In this document: in pieces, positions 56,101 to 64,000 of the stretch
Numbering within the stretch: position 1 is the first letter of the stretch
Layout of the letters: each line of letters starts with the position of its first letter
Assembly: GCA_030407085.1 (NCBI GenBank)
Contig: CM059587.1
Coordinates: 31,593,001-31,657,000, forward strand
Length of the DNA stretch: 64,000 nucleotides
Direction: 5' to 3'
DNA from: Trichopria drosophilae
Taxonomy: Eukaryota > Arthropoda > Insecta > Hymenoptera > Diapriidae
Position numbers and translations under genes: made by a program
The notes under the pieces: model-generated
Databases searched by the model: none
Seen by the model: only the letters and a program-made list of their open reading frames with translations
What the model was told of the DNA's origin: nothing

Positions 56101-58686
56101 TTCAGAACTCTTATGTCCATTTGAGGGAAGACATCCACCCTCTCTTAGAGACCTTTAGGAGTGGAAATCAACCTGGTCCTCTATTTGACATATCGCAAAT
56201 AAATCTTGCTGATGTCCGGAATAAACTTGTTTCTCTTGATACTCGGAAAGGTGTTGGACCTGATGGTATACCTGCATTATTTTCACGTAACTGTGCCGAA
56301 TATTTAAGTGGTCCTTTAACAAAACTTTTCAACCTTTCTTTAAATAAAATGACCTTTCCATTGTCACGGAAGACAAGTTTTATTACTCCGATTTATAAAT
56401 CTGGCGATAAAACTGATGTTACCAATTATCGACCAGTTTCAATCATTAGTACTGTACCAAAATTATTTGAAAGTCTAGTCGTTGATAACATAAATTCGTT
56501 CTTGGTTTCAAAAATCATCTCTGAACAGCATGGCTTTATTAACACAAAGTCAACCACTACTAATCTATTAGTATTTACATCCATATTAACTGATGCGCTT
56601 GAGAAGGGTCAGCAGGTGGATGTTATCTATACTGACTTTTCCAAGGCCTTTGACAGAGTACCAAAGATTAGATTAATCTCAAAATTATACAACGCCGGTA
56701 TTAGTGTATCACTCTGTAAATGGCTACTTGACTATTTAACTAACAGAAGTCAGTGTGTTAAATATAAGAACTTTCACTCACGCCAGATCGATGTATTATC
56801 AGGAGTCCCGCAAGGGTCTCATCTAGGTCCACTATTGTTTTTGATTTTTATTAACGATATTGATACAGTATTTCAGCACTCTCAGTTTCTTTTATTCGCT
56901 GATGATTGCAAATTTTTTAGAGTAGTAGATCCATTAGGTGATGGTGCTGTACTCTTACAACAAGATTTAGATTCTCTACTTCGATGGTGTGAAACTAATT
57001 CCATGGCACTAAACACGAAAAAATGTAAAGTGTTAAGCGTATCGAGAACGCGTTCTCAGTTTTCTTTCACTTATACTATTAATGGTGCAATACTGGAAAA
57101 AGTGCCAGTTATCAGTGACCTGGGAGTACTCATCGATAATAAACTGACATTCATCGAACACATTGATTATATAACTAATAAAGCGCTTAAAAATTTAGGT
57201 TTTCTTAAGAGACAATGTCAAGAATTTGTGAATACTTCGGGAATAATAATCTTATATAATTCCCTGGTTAAATCTATTTTAATGTACGGTTCTTCCGTTT
57301 GGTCACCATTATTTGACGTTCACAAAAGGAAGTTGGAAAGAGTGCAGCATAAGTTTTTATCATTTATTTCCTATAAATTAAAATTACAGAATCCTGCTAG
57401 ATCGCATGACTATACTGAAGTTGCCACTAAAATTAGCTTAAGCACATTAGAGTCACATAGAATTTATTCTGATGTTTGTTTACTTTATAAAATTGTAAAC
57501 GGTTTAATTTTTTGTCCAGAACTAAATTCTTGCCTTATACACTGGGAAAATCCGTATTCTTTTCGAAACAATAGACTCTTTTTGCCACAGGTCCACAGAA
57601 CTGAATATGGTCTTAACTCTCCTGTAAATCGACTTATTAAACTTGGTAATTGCCCTAACTGCCCTGCACTTAAACAGCTTTCTTTTGGTTGCTTCAAAAG
57701 CCAGGCGAGAATTACATTTTTACAAGATTATCGTTAACATTAAGCCTTTAAAATAACATTGTAAGTAGATTCTTGTTATCTTTATATAGCAATGCGCACC
57801 GGAACCGTAGGTTAATACTTTACATATTATAAATTGTCAATTTCTGTAAGTTTATTTTTCTTACAATAGATGTAATTCTTGGGCAGTAATGCCCGTTTTG
57901 GTTAATAAATGAATAAATTTTGCTAATTTTGATTTAATTATTATTTTTGTTCATTAGAGGGTAAAGCGATCTGAGAGCACCATACGCTTTTATAAACACT
58001 TGTCTGACGTGTTCGTTAAATCTAAGTCGTAAACTGCGATGCAAAATTATATTTACAAATTTTAAGTTTCTTGTTTCTATTTTATTTATTGTTTAAAATC
58101 AGATATCAAATATTAGATTTATTTACCCTGCATAAAACTGTAAATATCGGATCGAAATCAAGATAGAAATATACAGACATTTAATCCATTTTTATTCATA
58201 ATGAGGTATTTTTATCCTTTTTTTCGATCTGTTTCTATCCGATAGTGTCCGATTATATCCACTTTTTTAAGCAGGGCATTGTTTATTAAGGTTTATTCTT
58301 GTTTCATTATTATTAAGCACAGATTGTTATTTTTTTTCTTTATAACGGCCTTTCAAGGCCGTCTACTACAATAAATAAATAAATTATAGCAAAATATGCG
58401 ATTTCCTTGGTACAATCTCGAAGAAGTCATCTCGCATACTTTCCACTCAGTATTACTTTCAAAACTTATTAAAAGAATTCAGTATAATAAAAAAGTAATT
58501 ACCAAATTTTTCTTGAGCCTTTTTTGCAAGATTTTTCGAAAGATCTCGGAGTCTTGCTAAATATAAACAGTTCAATTGCCTGTAATAGTTTTCATTCTCT
58601 TTTTTAAATCGTTGTATATTGTCCGTACACTCGATTGTTTTCCGCGTGTGAGTACATTTCACTTCATCTTCATTGATAACAACCAT
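41171..58686 (-). CDS. POLD2: DNA polymerase delta subunit 2 (p50)
   Basis: POLD2 is the non-catalytic B subunit of replicative DNA polymerase delta, bridging the catalytic and other accessory subunits. Five coding exons on the minus strand, in order: 58686-58503, 50026-49722, 49651-49209, 41640-41348, 41289-41171. They join in frame to about 447 aa (human is 469). Landmarks: RQLNCLYLARLRDL (N-terminal), CVIIGTLFKDQPNKPSIL and LEDQTSRIKL (OB-fold part), KLMLVSGLEL, LIIAGNSIKG, MPGQFDITTLMMPQ, MHPCSFP, IIIGTSGQQIQDI, CPTAPDTLPCYPFEETDPF (phosphoesterase-like fold), and a final LISFSAE. The ATG at 58686 sits in AAAAATGG. Intron 1 (8.5 kb) and intron 3 (7.6 kb) are packed with transposons. It is convergent with COG2 and divergent from ZMAT5. 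Confidence 0.95.
41676..42741. mobile_element. piggyBac-type MITE 3 (POLD2 intron 3)
   Basis: 1066-bp foldback. Left CACTTTAACGTCCAG and right CTGGACGTTAAAGAG lie beside TTGA (41672-41675, decayed TTAA) and TTAA (42742-42745). The arms match for several hundred bases (GTACAACTTCCAC, CGAAAGAGCACCCTCG). The interior has CGTAATCAGCAACC-type modules. Confidence 0.85.
42756..42842 (+). repeat. ~90-bp inverted pair, left copy
   Basis: AATCAAAAATTAGTATTGG through ATAATATTGCAG to AAGTTGGAAAAAT matches the complement of 49029-49134 with few changes. Confidence 0.8.
42880..44604 (-). pseudogene. Penelope-like element, C-terminal GIY-YIG endonuclease part
   Basis: The minus strand at 44251-44400 reads EVIYKIPCLQCNNSYIAQIG then RPVEVRLKEHKKNI, the GIY-YIG endonuclease that Penelope-like elements carry after their RT. 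The catalytic YIG is YIA here. The frame breaks between the RT-endonuclease linker (44400-44600) and this part. The 3' region down to about 42880 ends with a GAAGAGGACC...GGGCCGAAACC sequence typical of these elements. The RT half lies at 47035-47930, separated by a LOA-type LINE. Confidence 0.8.
42909..42951 (-). ncRNA. Degenerate hammerhead-ribozyme-like motif near the Penelope-like element end
   Basis: The minus strand reads AATGA, then AGAGGACC, a short loop, GGGCC and GAAAC. The spacing is like a hammerhead stem II and GAAA core, but the CTGATGA box is changed to TTAATGA, so activity is unlikely. Confidence 0.35.
45145..45484 (+). pseudogene. LOA/I-group LINE ORF1, N-terminal part
   Basis: A basic, Pro/Arg/Lys-rich frame (IRMNGAQRRKAKWVAYEEAK, LPLPERPPPRVSG) ends in a TGA right at the deletion junction. 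No folded domain is recognisable; ORF1 identity follows from position. Confidence 0.5.
45485..46924 (+). pseudogene. LOA/I-group LINE ORF2: RT C-terminus and RNase H
   Basis: An open frame of about 480 codons. The RT thumb region (ETKYLGVTLDKKLNWNGHL, RRALGNSWGL, ITYASPIWW) is followed by a complete RNase H domain with D (IWFTDGSK), E (FQGEVAAIL), D (ICSDSQAAL) and H...D (WIPGHMGWKGNERADTLAK). The C-terminal CTRCDENKEESSIHFLCEC looks like a zinc-binding motif. RNase H points to the LOA/I/R1-related groups. The RT catalytic core is missing, so it cannot act alone. Confidence 0.85.
47035..47932 (-). pseudogene. Penelope-like element, reverse transcriptase part
   Basis: The minus strand reads PRAYVLPKIHKEG, IIVSTIEGPTY, then FGMPMGYP-type sequence at about 47450 (in a shifted frame), FTCEPETNPEMNYLDVRIF and WFHKPIWSGRCLLFDS. 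These are successive blocks of Penelope-like RTs. Stops and frameshifts split them. It is truncated at about 47932 against a foldback element, and continued on the other side of the LOA LINE by the GIY-YIG part. Confidence 0.8.
47935..48250. mobile_element. Small foldback element, copy 1 (GTAGAGC / CTACAAAAAAG arms)
   Basis: Arms with CAAAATAGAGTAAAATTGCA, TTTTTTTGTAGAGC and CTACAAAAAAGTCAG are repeated in inverse orientation toward 48250. The same family lies at 62010-62472. Confidence 0.75.
48251..49028. other. POLD2 intron 3 sequence without assigned elements
   Basis: AT-rich. It contains an imperfect GGTTTGGGTGAGCAGC / GCTCCCAAAGG palindrome near 48438 and otherwise nothing supportable. 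Confidence 0.45.
49029..49134 (-). repeat. ~90-bp inverted pair, right copy
   Basis: Complement of 42756-42842, lying about 75 bp from the POLD2 exon 3 donor. The pair brackets the Penelope-like/LOA complex. Confidence 0.8.
50436..50864 (-). repeat. Long palindrome with a hammerhead-like loop (POLD2 intron 1)
   Basis: Arms of about 170 bp (50436-50605 and 50695-50864) are nearly perfect complements, e.g. GGGCTCTGCCTATCACTTG against CAAGTGATAGGCAGAGCCC and AGACTTTATTTAAAATTG. The ~90-bp apex holds the hammerhead-like sequence on the minus strand. No TIR-type target duplication was found. Confidence 0.9.
50630..50670 (-). ncRNA. Hammerhead ribozyme-like sequence, Penelope-associated small type
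   Basis: The minus strand reads GACTC, CTGATGA, then GGGACC-CGAGA-GGTCC, GAAA, CGTT and GAGTC. CTGATGA and GAAA are the invariant hammerhead core. GGACC/GGTCC forms stem II with a CGAGA loop (one extra G by the core), and GACTC/GAGTC forms stem I. GTT is an acceptable NUH cleavage triplet. Stem III is only AC/GT without a loop. That is the layout described for small hammerheads of Penelope-like elements thought to work as dimers. It lies in POLD2 intron 1 on the transcribed strand. Confidence 0.8.
50910..51100 (-). pseudogene. LINE RT C-terminal remnant
   Basis: The minus strand reads DLPKVKTEKNRICKTLWVKV, then RLWNSLDNATKSQESLLLY, like the tail of CR1/L2-group ORF2 proteins (LP...T...LWNSLP...SL..F). 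Only about 60 codons. It precedes the hammerhead palindrome on the same strand. Confidence 0.4.
51116..52000. mobile_element. piggyBac-type MITE 4 (POLD2 intron 1)
   Basis: The right end GGCCTTAATGGG is followed by TTAA (52001-52004). The left end ATCATTAAGGCC matches its complement but its TTAA is decayed. The interior is a foldback (51340-51425 against 51535-51620, around CTTAGAATTGGTTAAAGAA). Confidence 0.6.
52005..52859. other. POLD2 intron 1 sequence without assigned elements
   Basis: AT-rich non-coding sequence; nothing supportable seen. Confidence 0.4.
52868..53968. mobile_element. hAT-type foldback MITE (POLD2 intron 1)
   Basis: 1101 bp. GGTAAATCTTCGGAAA and its complement are flanked by the 8-bp duplication GAATTGAG (52860-52867 and 53969-53976). 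The arms extend over 200 bp (ATGGTTTCCGACGTATTTTG, GGGTCGCTGATC). The 8-bp duplication fits hAT. A second foldback is nested at 53415-53640. Confidence 0.85.
53415..53640. repeat. Nested GC-rich hairpin element
   Basis: ATCGATTATCAC-type ends, GGAGGTTAGACTAGTATAAA, then GGGGTCTGGGGGGCGGAGCC are mirrored on the right half (GGCTCCGCCCCCCAGACCCC). The left module is also found at 12345-12400. Confidence 0.85.
54054..54836 (+). pseudogene. CR1-group LINE ORF1 with PHD-like finger
   Basis: ATG at 54054, one nonsense TGA at 54114-54116, stop at 54834. The N-terminus has a C4HC3 arrangement (CWIC, CDSCGRC, HYECC, FFCDEC) like the PHD finger of CR1-type ORF1 proteins. It is followed by a coiled-coil-like segment (VLNELSSVKNEIKHLKSS) and a region reading RAYNLIFLNVPES, typical of the RNA-binding part. 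ORF2 follows 23 nt later. Confidence 0.8.
54860..57737 (+). pseudogene. CR1-group LINE ORF2 (endonuclease and RT), nearly intact
   Basis: The endonuclease (YYQNVRGLNTK, LTETWLKDG, VGDYNLPNIQW) runs to about 55540, where a one-base shift occurs. A nonsense TGA lies at 55803-55805. The RT (GPDGIPALF, YRPVSIIST, TDFSKAFDRV, SGVPQGSHLGP, catalytic FADD in LLFADDCKFF) and its C-terminal tail are then open to 57737. ORF2 lacks an ATG at its start, so it may depend on reinitiation or on a lost start. The 3' UTR ends in a GGGCAGTAATGCCC hairpin and TTAATAAATGAATAAA (57890-57930), the tail style of CR1/L2-group elements. The exact clade (CR1, Daphne, Kiri) is unresolved. Confidence 0.88.
57738..57935 (+). 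other. 3' UTR and hairpin tail of the CR1-group LINE
   Basis: Ends with GGGCAGTAATGCCC followed by TTAATAAATGAATAAA. Confidence 0.7.
58300..58386 (+). mobile_element. Solitary CR1-group LINE 3' tail
   Basis: TAACGGCCTTTCAAGGCCGTC hairpin sequence (arms ACGGCCTT / AAGGCCGT) followed by AATAAATAAATAAAT, the same hairpin-plus-repeat architecture as at 57890-57930. No coding part. Confidence 0.6.
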
Positions 58687-59209
58687 TTTTGAAACGACTA
58701 TTTTCAACAATGTCTACAATATGTATAACAGAACTTAAAATTGTAATGAAAAATCAAAATTGTAACCTCAAAAGTGACATATACCGCCATCCGGTGAGGT
58801 ACTGTTGCAGATGGCGCTATAGTACATAAATTCCATATTCAACGATTTATAAGTGAATTTCAATATAAAATTATAAAATTCATATAAAATATAGCTAATA
58901 AAATAAACTGCGAAACATTTAGGATATTCCACCAATTCAGATAGTTTTATTTTTATTTAATTTCACAAATTGCTAGAGGTTCAGAGTTTTGAAATGTTTG
59001 AAAAATCTGTTGGTATTCTGTAAAATTAAAAATGGCCGTACTCAGTGTAACCAACGTGACGGGTGCCACTACATGTTGACATTGACACAACAAAACAACA
59101 AAACACCGACCGGATTGTTTAGTGTTTTATTTTAGTTTTTATTAAAGTATCTCTTTCACCTTCACGTTCATCTCCATAACGTTCGTTAAGTTTATATAAA
59201 TAATAAGAC
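58687..59209. promoter_or_regulatory. POLD2-ZMAT5 divergent promoter region
   Basis: 523 bp between the two start codons must hold both promoters and 5' UTRs. No TATA box stands out, and individual elements could not be assigned. Confidence 0.7.
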
Positions 59210-59336
59210 ATGGCAAGAAGATATTACTGCGATTATTGTGATAGATCTTTCAAAGATGCACAAGGAGCAAGACAGAAACATCTTGCTAGTTTGATACATG
59301 TTAATAATTACGAAGAACACTACAGATTCTTCAAAG
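59210..59336 (+). CDS. ZMAT5: U11/U12 snRNP 20 kDa protein (ZMAT5), first coding exon
   Basis: ZMAT5 is a component of the U11/U12 di-snRNP of the minor spliceosome. The exon encodes a U1C-type zinc finger: YYCDYCDRSFKDAQGARQKH then LASLIH, spaced C-x2-C-x13-H-x5-H, at the very N-terminus as in the human protein. The exon ends FFK plus one base, at AAAG|GTAAAC (donor at 59337). The expected CCCH finger and the rest were not found before the window end, so the next exon probably lies beyond 64000 after a long, transposon-filled intron. Divergent from POLD2. Confidence 0.88.
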
Positions 59337-60228
59337 GTAAACTTTTGTAATTTAAACATTCTTCCCTGTCGATATACAACACGATTCAGAAAATATATAA
59401 AGCACCACACAAATTGTATTTACTCAGAAAAAGCGTAGCTAAATACTTGAATACTAACGTTATAGAAATGTCGAGGGCTTACAATTTTATTAAAAACTTC
59501 CTTCAAAACTTAAAACAGTAAGTAATATTAAGTATATTGCAAATCCCGTGTAAAAAGACATCGTCCTAAATTGCGGCCTTACCAAAAGTGGCCGATCCGA
59601 GATGAACATTTTTGAAAGTCGATATTTTCATTAAAACAACATACAGTGATTGTGAAAATGATAAATCGAGTAACTTCTACTAAATAAATTGTTTATAAGA
59701 CGATTAATTTTCACATTAAACATTAAAAACTACAAATATTGGGAATGGTAAATTTAATTACATTTTTAAACGTATATCGTCATTTCTTGGACAATTATTG
59801 ATGAAATCGTTTGAAATTTGGTACACCTCTAGTCTATAGTCTAGCGAAGCCTATAAAGTAATAACAAATGTGGAAATTGGTTCTTATTTAATTATTTTTG
59901 TTTATTAATAACAGTAGTTCCGTAACTCTTGTCGATTTCTGGACAAAAAGAGTCCAGGGAAATTTAGAGTTGAACAAACTTCCAGTGAGACATTTGTTCC
60001 TTAGTATTTCAAGTTTTCTAAAAAGTTTCAAACAAATAGGCTGTAAATTAGCTGAAATACCGATTATTTTATAAAGCGCCCGGCCTGTCAACGGCTGCTC
60101 TGTGTCAACTAAATTGCACAGGGCTTCCTCCTTAGATCTTCATCTTCCTTAGAGTTAATTTTATGAATATTTTTGTTTTATTTCATTATCGCATTAATGA
60201 TAAATCTTTAATCTTAAATTTGACTTCA

Positions 60229-61632
60229 CCCTTTAAGTCCCAAATGTGCACAATTTGCGCATGGATTTCAGCATCGTTTTATGTATAAAATAAAAATTTT
60301 AAAAAATGGAAACATCTATATCCGACTAGTTTTGAGGTCGCTCTTTTGATTGGCGCTGCCTAAATTTTCTAAACATGGCGTTTAACACATTTTATTTACA
60401 GAAATTCAGAAAAAAACGTGATTTTTTAGCTACAATTTTTTTTTAAATGCATTTTTAATTAAGATACCGGTTTCGGATCACCTTCTAACCTGTCAGAAAC
60501 GTGTTCCCGACTGTTTTATTTCAAAATTATACATTCACATACTTTAATTTTTCTATTTTCCGTTTCAAAATGGCGTCTGAACGTTGAACATTTTTAAAAT
60601 TGAAGAAAATGCTATTATTTTGTGTCTGCTAGGTTGTCTTTGTAGTAAAATCGAACAAATAAGTTATTCCGAGTTTTGTATGATCTATTTTGATGTACGG
60701 AAGCAGCTATATCCCATAAATTCCATTGGTTTTTGAGAAAAAAATTATGAGATGATAAGGCAGTGAGAATCGGGCAACTTTGACTGTCATGTTCAAAGGC
60801 AAAGGACGTACAGATAAAAAAAAATTAGAACGAATAATGTCGGCAAGACTCATCATATCATAATTTTTTTCACAAAAACCATTTATAGAATCAAAAAAAT
60901 ATTAAATAAATCTAATTGGAATACGATAGTATTTTTTCTATTCCAGAAATATGAAAATTTACATAACGTGCCCGTCATATTGGATCCTCGATTTTGAATT
61001 TCGGTAAACTGACTCAAGATTCAAGTTTAGCGATTACTGAAACCTTTGAGATTGTTAATTAGCAAATTTCATCCCAATTTTGGTTGTAACAGAACTCGAA
61101 ATACACGTATACTGAGCAAATGGGAGTCGTCATCTTGAAATGGGATTTTATGGCATATTACTGCTTCCGTAAATCAAAATAGGTCAGAGAATACTCATAT
61201 TAACTTATTTGTACGATTTTACTACAAATAGCAGATCAGAAATAATAACATTTTCTTCGATTTCAAACATTTTTAATGTTCAGACGCCATTTTGAAACGG
61301 AAAACAAAATAAATCAAACTATGCGAATGTATAATTTTGAAGTAAAACAATTGGGAATACATTTGTGATAGGTTAAAAGGTGATCTGAAACCGGTATCGT
61401 AGTTAAAAATGCATTTAAAAAAAATTCTAGCTAAAAAATCACGTTTTTTTCTGAATTTCTGTAAATAAAATGTGTTAAACGCCATTTTTTGAAAATTTCA
61501 GCAGCGCCAATCGAAAGAGCGACCTCAAAACTAGTCGGATATAGATGTTTTCGTTTTTAAAAAATTTTTATTTTATACATAAAACGATGCTGAAATCCAT
61601 GAGCAAATTGTGCACATTTGGGACTTAAAGGG
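60229..61632. mobile_element. piggyBac-type MITE 5 (ZMAT5 intron 1)
   Basis: 1404-bp foldback. CCCTTTAAGTCCC and GGGACTTAAAGGG lie beside TTCA (60225-60228, decayed) and TTAA (61633-61636). The arms of over 300 bp share ATGTGCACAATTTGC, GATTTCAGCATCG and ACTAGTTTTGAGGTCGCTC. No ORF. Confidence 0.88.
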
Positions 61633-62009
61633 TTAAAAAACGTTATAGACAACGTAAAATAGTGAAAAGATTTATACAATTAACTGCAACAATTGTACAA
61701 ATGATGCAGCACTCACATACAATGAACCAATATTATTTATTTTTTGAAATTTTTGTAAAATAACTTCTTACATTATATACTAATTAATACTTATTTTCAT
61801 TTGTTTTTTACAATTTTGTCTAAAGCTTTACAAGGAAAGAAATTTTAAGTAAATGTCACTGCTCAGGGAAGTAACAGCTACCGCACGATTTCTGACGAAT
61901 TTCAAATGGCATTAAAACAAATCGTTAAAAAGAACATTTTTATAAGTAGATACACTTTTATTACACCTTTTTGAATAGTTATTCATAATTTTGCGACTAT
62001 TTAGTTATT

Positions 62010-62472
62010 AATAATTAATTTTAATGATCTATAAACGTTGAAATGGAAAAACTTGATACTTTTTTCATTCTAAAGCTTCCGTATCGAAAACAGTGCAAGA
62101 TACACTAAAAATGCACTGAAACTTTTTTGTAGAGCCTAAAATTTCCTACAAAAAAGTCAGCGAAGGCCCTACACTAAAGTTAATAGCTTAACCACGAGCA
62201 ATGATGGAATATGCCTCATATTTTACAAAAATTCTAAACTATTCATAATTATTTTGTAAGACAAAATTCCAGCGTTATTCATAGATAATCTATTAACTTT
62301 AGATTAGGGCTCTCGCTGACTTTTTGTTAGGAAATTTTGTGCTCTATAAAAAAGGTTGAGTGCATTTTTATTGTATCTTGCAGTTTTCAATACGGAAGCT
62401 TTAGAATGAAAAAAGTACCAAGTTTTTCCGTTTCAACAACCTTTATAGATCAATACAAAGAATTATTAATAA
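62010..62472. mobile_element. Small foldback element, copy 2
   Basis: Arms AAGCTTCCGTATCGAAAACAG, then TGCACTGAAACTTTTTTGTAG, repeat inversely toward 62472. Same family as 47935-48250. Confidence 0.8.
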
Positions 62473-63719
62473 CCATAACGTCTAGAAATTATGCATAAAT
62501 ATTCTCTAAGGTGCACTCAAATTGGATCTGTTTATAAAAATTTTCTTTTTAACGAATTCGAATTGTAACCGTCATTTCAAATTCGTCAGAATCTGTGCGG
62601 TAACTACTACTTCCCAAATTTCTGTCATGTTTGGTTTGACAATGGGCTTTTTGGAACTAGTACTTTTATTTTTTTTAGATAAATTGTTTTTCCCACATAT
62701 ACTTTGTTTGATATAATAAATGAATATTGACAGAAATTATTGAAATTTTCAAAGTAATGTGAAGCAACGCAAAAAAATGAAATTTCTACTGTCACGTCTA
62801 GATAACTCGGAAGAATTAACCAAGGACAGGACCCAAGAAGGCTCAAGAACCTTCTTAGACCCTTAATTTAAGTTGCCCAATTTGGTTTTTTAAAACCAGG
62901 GAGGGTGGTCGAAATGCGAGAGAAAGATCAATTAAATAATTTTAAAAATTCTTGTTACACAAATTAATATATTTGATAAAAATATAATACGTTAACTTCT
63001 AATTAATTTTATATCTACAACCCCTGTCGCAATATTATTTAAGAAATATTATTCTTAAGGTCTCAGTTAATTATCTCTACAGAGAGTACTGAATTAACTG
63101 GAAAAGGGAATCAGTTTTTATTTCTCGGTTACGAACCGGGTTTTGTTAATATATTGAAGAAAAGAGATACTCACTTTTTTTGTTCTAATGTTCCTCGTTG
63201 GCTGATGGAATCGAAAGAGGGCCTGTAGGTCTTTTTGCGCTTTTTTATATTGGAAACTCCCGCCTTACAATTAAACAATTTTAAACAGAAATTGAGAAGC
63301 TCTTGGTTTTTGACCAATCAGAGCTCTCAGCCCTCGTTGGGGACTGGGGAATCTTGTCTCAAAAAATAAAGCCAGGATCATTTTACTGATGCATTGAAGT
63401 GTGGAATATCTCGTTATTATTAATTATTAAATTCTTAGCTTATAGGGGAAATGCAACGAGCCGAGACAGATGAAACAATATCATTGGACGCCAAAGTGTC
63501 TGTGTCGGTTTGAAATTTCAGATTAAGACATGCGGTTATTGAACTTGTAAGAGTGCATAATTTCTTCTTGTCCGTTTCTGTGCGGCACATTACACTACGC
63601 ATTATTTTTGTATGTTTTGAGTTATATTTTTGTAAAGTGAATATTGGAATACCATTAACAGGGTTTCTTTAGTAAAGTAAAACCAAAATATTAAATAGAG
63701 TTAAATTAAAAACCTACTT
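62473..63719. other. ZMAT5 intron 1 sequence without assigned elements
   Basis: AT-rich non-coding sequence between the small foldback and the right arm of the large inverted repeat; short frames only. Confidence 0.4.
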
Positions 63720-64000
63720 TTAACAGGATTTATGATTAATGCGGTAATGAAACAAAACAAAAATATTCATAAAATTAACTTTAAGGAAGTGGAAAATCTA
63801 AGGAGGAATCTCTGTGCAATTTGGCTCCTGCAGAGCAGCCGTTGACAAGCGTTTAATTAAATAATCGGTATTTCAGCCAATTTACAGCCGATTTGTTTGA
63901 AACTTTCCAGAAAACTTCTTGAAACACTAAAAAACAAATGCCTCACCGAAAGTTTGTTCAATTTTAAACTTCCTTCGACCCTTTTTGTCCGGGAATCGAC

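Larger units (their letters stand above)
59890..64000. mobile_element. Large inverted-repeat structure, right end outside the window
   Basis: About 59929-60220 (GTCGATTTCTGGACAAAAAG ... GCGATAATGAAATAAAAC complement) is the inverse of 63720-64000. The arms are at least 280 bp, with many mismatches. The outer end of the right arm is cut off by the window, so size (over 4 kb) and class are unknown. A piggyBac-type MITE and a small foldback lie inside, within ZMAT5 intron 1. Confidence 0.75.

Overview
This window reads as a eukaryotic, almost certainly insect, genome segment. It is AT-rich, has short GT-AG introns, and carries three recognisable host genes among very dense and often nested transposable elements. 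Arthropod-type repeats (R1-clade LINEs, BEL/Pao, Penelope-like, piggyBac-, pogo- and hAT-type MITEs) point the same way. A hymenopteran is possible, but I cannot fix the order.

Left third (1-18 kb): a cluster of R1-clade non-LTR retrotransposons in both orientations. It holds two small fragments (1-222 and 223-905), a minus-strand copy with an almost open ORF2 (951-4154), a plus-strand copy with ORF1 and part of ORF2 (4230-8490), and a long plus-strand copy (8490-17898). ORF2 of the last copy was hit by three DNA elements (a pogo-like MITE, a MULE-like foldback element, and a CACTGA-ended element with its own nested MITE). At all three sites, removing the insert and one target duplication closes the reading frame. 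Element ends repeatedly abut (TCTA)n microsatellite, which suggests a microsatellite-targeted R1 family.

Middle (18-31 kb): a decayed Tigger/pogo element in a 24-bp satellite, a probable BEL/Pao LTR and polypurine tract, a 3.7-kb foldback element, and a minus-strand BEL/Pao gag-pol remnant interrupted by a TA-flanked element with a tRNA-like segment.

Right half (31-64 kb): COG2 (plus strand, 12 coding exons, 31182-40900) and POLD2 (minus strand, 5 coding exons, 41171-58686) converge tail to tail. ZMAT5 (first coding exon at 59210) is divergent from POLD2, with 523 bp between start codons. Their products act in Golgi trafficking, replication by DNA polymerase delta, and the minor spliceosome. 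The large introns are filled with MITEs, a Penelope-like element split by a LOA-group LINE, and a CR1-group LINE. A hammerhead-ribozyme-like sequence sits at the apex of a long palindrome in POLD2 intron 1, on the transcribed strand. The window ends inside ZMAT5 intron 1, within a large inverted-repeat structure.

All domain, family and splice calls come from reading the sequence and remembered family patterns; nothing was searched against a database.
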